In this document: positions 63,001 through 64,000 of the stretch, one piece after another
Layout: each line of letters begins with the position of its first letter
Position numbering within the stretch: the stretch's first letter is position 1
Assembly: GCF_030053115.1 (NCBI RefSeq)
Contig: NZ_CP125619.1
Span: forward strand, 3,855,501 to 3,919,500
Length of the DNA: 64,000 nt
Source: Pseudomonas svalbardensis
Lineage (GTDB): Bacteria > Pseudomonadota > Gammaproteobacteria > Pseudomonadales > Pseudomonadaceae
Reading direction: 5' to 3'
Notes under the pieces: generated by a model
Seen by the model: only the letters and a program-made list of their open reading frames with translations
What the model was told of the DNA's origin: nothing
Databases searched by the model: none
Program-made: the position numbers and the translations under genes

Positions 63001-64000
63001 CGGCGTGATAGCCCAACAAATGCTCGGCGCCTTTGTTGAACACACGGATAACGCCATCGAGATCCGTCGCAATGATCGAGACCTCAGTGGCCGAGCGCAG
63101 CACAGTGCCTAACAATAGATTGAGATGCCGCAACTCGGAAGTTCGCTGAGCAACCTGCTCCTCCAGGTTTGAATTGAGTTCAAGAATTCGGGCTTCTGCT
63201 ACTTTTTTCGCCGAGATATCCCTTAACGTCTTGGAGACTCCAACCACGCGACCACCCTCGCCCTTAATGGGTGAGATGCTGGCGGAGATATCGATCAGCC
63301 GGCCATCTTTACGGCGGCGTTGGGTATCAAAGCCAGTGATATTCTCCCCGGCCCTTATGCGCGCAAGGATATGGGCTTCCTCAGCTACCAACTCCTCAGG
63401 AACAACCAGACTGACCAACGTCTGGCCCACAGCCTCCTCGGCGGTATAGCCAAAAAGGTGTTCGGCCCCCTTGTTCCAGTTGGTGACGATGCCATCGAGT
63501 GTTTTTCCAATAATGCCATCGACCGAGCTTTCGACGATGGCGGCCAGCCTTGCCTGTTCGGCGAGTATCTGCCGCCGACGTTGACGGCTGACACTCACGA
63601 CACTCGTCAGAGTAGCCAGTAGAAGAGTAAGCAGACCACCCATTAACAGGACGACTGTTGGTGAAACCTGATGCAGGCGCTGGATGAACAACGGGTGCGC
63701 GCCGAGTTCGATTTGCCATCGCCTCCCGTACACCTCGCGCTCCAACTGATGGGTCATCAGCGTTTCACGGCTGGCCGAATCGTCGGTGCTTTCATAAAAC
63801 AGCTTCTCTTGCCCTGGGACGGTGATATCCCTCAGCCGCAGATGCACCGCTTCATTTTCTATGCGCAGGCCCTTAAGTACCTGCTCTGTCTGCAACACGA
63901 CATAGCTCCAGCCAAACGCTGCTGTCTCTCGGTCAACAGCGGTCGCCGGAGTCTCTCCGCCGCGAAAGATGGGCATCAACACCAGGAAAGACTGCTGCGG
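60044..64000 (-). CDS. CHASE-PAS hybrid histidine kinase with two receivers and HPt (partial at the right edge)
   Basis: At least 1312 residues; the N-terminus lies outside the window. In order: part of a CHASE domain (FRGGETPATAVDRETAAFGW), a membrane helix (VVLLMGGLLTLLLATLTSVV), three PAS domains (first LAAIVESSVDGIIGKTLDGI), a short coiled coil, HisKA (SFLANMSHEIRTPMNAVLGM), ATPase domain (GTGLGLVICKRLVSLMGG), receiver 1 (ILVVDDNAMAG; VVLMDWRMSDMDG), receiver 2 (LLVVEDNMLNRQV; VVLMDIQMPDIDG), and HPt (FVLHSIKGSSGTMGA). It senses an outside signal and would phosphorylate the downstream REC-GGDEF protein; that target is now cut. Confidence 0.93.
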   Translation of the reverse strand, partial: PQQSFLVLMPIFRGGETPATAVDRETAAFGWSYVVLQTEQVLKGLRIENEAVHLRLRDITVPGQEKLFYESTDDSASRETLMTHQLEREVYGRRWQIELGAHPLFIQRLHQVSPTVVLLMGGLLTLLLATLTSVVSVSRQRRRQILAEQARLAAIVESSVDGIIGKTLDGIVTNWNKGAEHLFGYTAEEAVGQTLVSLVVPEELVAEEAHILARIRAGENITGFDTQRRRKDGRLIDISASISPIKGEGGRVVGVSKTLRDISAKKVAEARILELNSNLEEQVAQRTSELRHLNLLLGTVLRSATEVSIIATDLDGVIRVFNKGAEHLLGYHADELLGQNTPESIHVPEELAARSVELSEEYAQAIDGFRVFTHKPELEGAETREWTYIRKDGSRFPVTLVVTSMRDDEGKLSGYLGIAVDITERKAAERELAASLQTTQQQRSELMAIHDQLLMAAEVAELGVWSWTLADNALQWNDRMFEFYGQPLTLRNNGLDYEHWYSRVHPEDAVAAAEKLSAAVEGSGVYDTTFRVVRPDGQIRFIQAGAQVERSPSGAALRVTGINRDITSQRELESNLLYAKEQADTASAAKSSFLANMSHEIRTPMNAVLGMLQLVQNTDLNGRQLDYVTKAQSAAKSLLGLLNDILDYSKIEAGKLQLDVHPFELESLMRDLAVVLAGNQGQKEVEVMFDLDSNLPNDLIGDSLRLQQVLINLAGNALKFTLEGQIVVSVEQLMRTENSVRLRIAVSDTGIGINPEQLQRIFEGFTQAEASTTRRFGGTGLGLVICKRLVSLMGGELQVESQQGRGSRFWFDITLDVAPSSLLRSDSPGVDVSIRILVVDDNAMAGELLLRTVHALGWEADHVSGGTQAVEWVKNAQARGEAYDVVLMDWRMSDMDGLSAAQLIRQQGNGVPPPMVIMITAYGREVLADANEMGDAPFVGFLTKPVTPKQLADAVQRALNGKGLAQSLPSKSTVDRPQRLAGLRLLVVEDNMLNRQVADELLTGEGARVTLAEGGLEGVSRVMAESVPFDVVLMDIQMPDIDGLEATRRIRSNPRFAALPIVAMTANASNTDREACLAAGMNEHVGKPIDLEQLVATLLFQVGLEDRKASPGSGQADTGEGVIESRASIISRFGGDLDLIRNVLRNFGPALEKLLGRLHDQIQRRDASGAAFVLHSIKGSSGTMGAKAMSLLAGDLEQKLQSADAGSVARIFADSTWFDELSRLLQQSLEQMNVDFGQSPSAQVCDSELMALKQWRESLEEILLLLEAGNLQAIELADALASKTPQSLRPQFDELVVMVQSLDFSAAMPIGRELLRSA

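Overview
The window is from the chromosome of a Pseudomonas of the P. fluorescens group. The evidence is GC-rich coding sequence, many REP-type palindromes (TGTGGGAGCGAGC... and GTAGCAGCTGCC... families), Pseudomonas-type small families (DUF2388, DUF2790, DUF3077, DUF6124, DUF3574, DUF4242), and a polyol uptake operon in the mtlEFGK order known from P. fluorescens. No rRNA, tRNA or CRISPR array was seen. Both ends cut through genes: a FemAB/GNAT-like gene at the left edge and a hybrid histidine kinase at the right edge.

Layout. 1-9.1 kb: a polyol module with an ABC importer (mtlE, F, G, K), a sorbitol-type short-chain dehydrogenase (smoS), the divergent AraC regulator mtlR and the fructokinase mtlZ. 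Sorbitol would be imported, oxidised to fructose and phosphorylated. 9.2-16.7 kb: small envelope and metal-type proteins, including a very Met/Cys-rich 87-residue protein, a zinc alcohol dehydrogenase divergent from a tandem universal stress protein, a methyltransferase, a deleted AraC pseudogene and a CcdA-thioredoxin fusion. 17-19.4 kb: an OmpR-type two-component system with direct-repeat boxes upstream. 19.4-22.4 kb: a LysR relic, DinB, an LhgO-like oxidase, a permease relic and a DUF6124 gene. 23-28.6 kb: mgtA with a long leader, a Na/Pi symporter with PhoU-like tail, and a SLOG protein. 29-47.9 kb: ordinary metabolic genes, regulators and redox proteins, several with readable operators (TetR, MerR, GlxA-type AraC).

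48-60 kb is the accessory part: an internally deleted IS110-family copy, an AT-rich island with a cytochrome c and a PRC-barrel protein, a DUF3077 gene, a class II Fic protein, an IS110/IS1111-type element nested inside a transposase-less IS4-type element that splits the fic terminator, a LysR/azoreductase pair, a scrap region with EAL and DUF1214 relics, and an intact-looking IS3 element that cuts a REC-GGDEF gene in two. That gene is translationally coupled to the large hybrid kinase that runs off the right end.

The most interesting observation is a leader of about 230 nt found twice: upstream of the DUF3077 gene (51459-51691) and, on the other strand, upstream of the DUF6124 gene (22423-22653). 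The copies have diverged in sequence, but their hairpins keep pairing through compensatory changes. In each copy an element-specific heptamer (TTGGCGA or TTGGTAG) occurs both in a hairpin loop and in a long-range stem arm, so the single complementary arm could pair with either. This looks like a conserved structured cis element of small Pseudomonas DUF genes.
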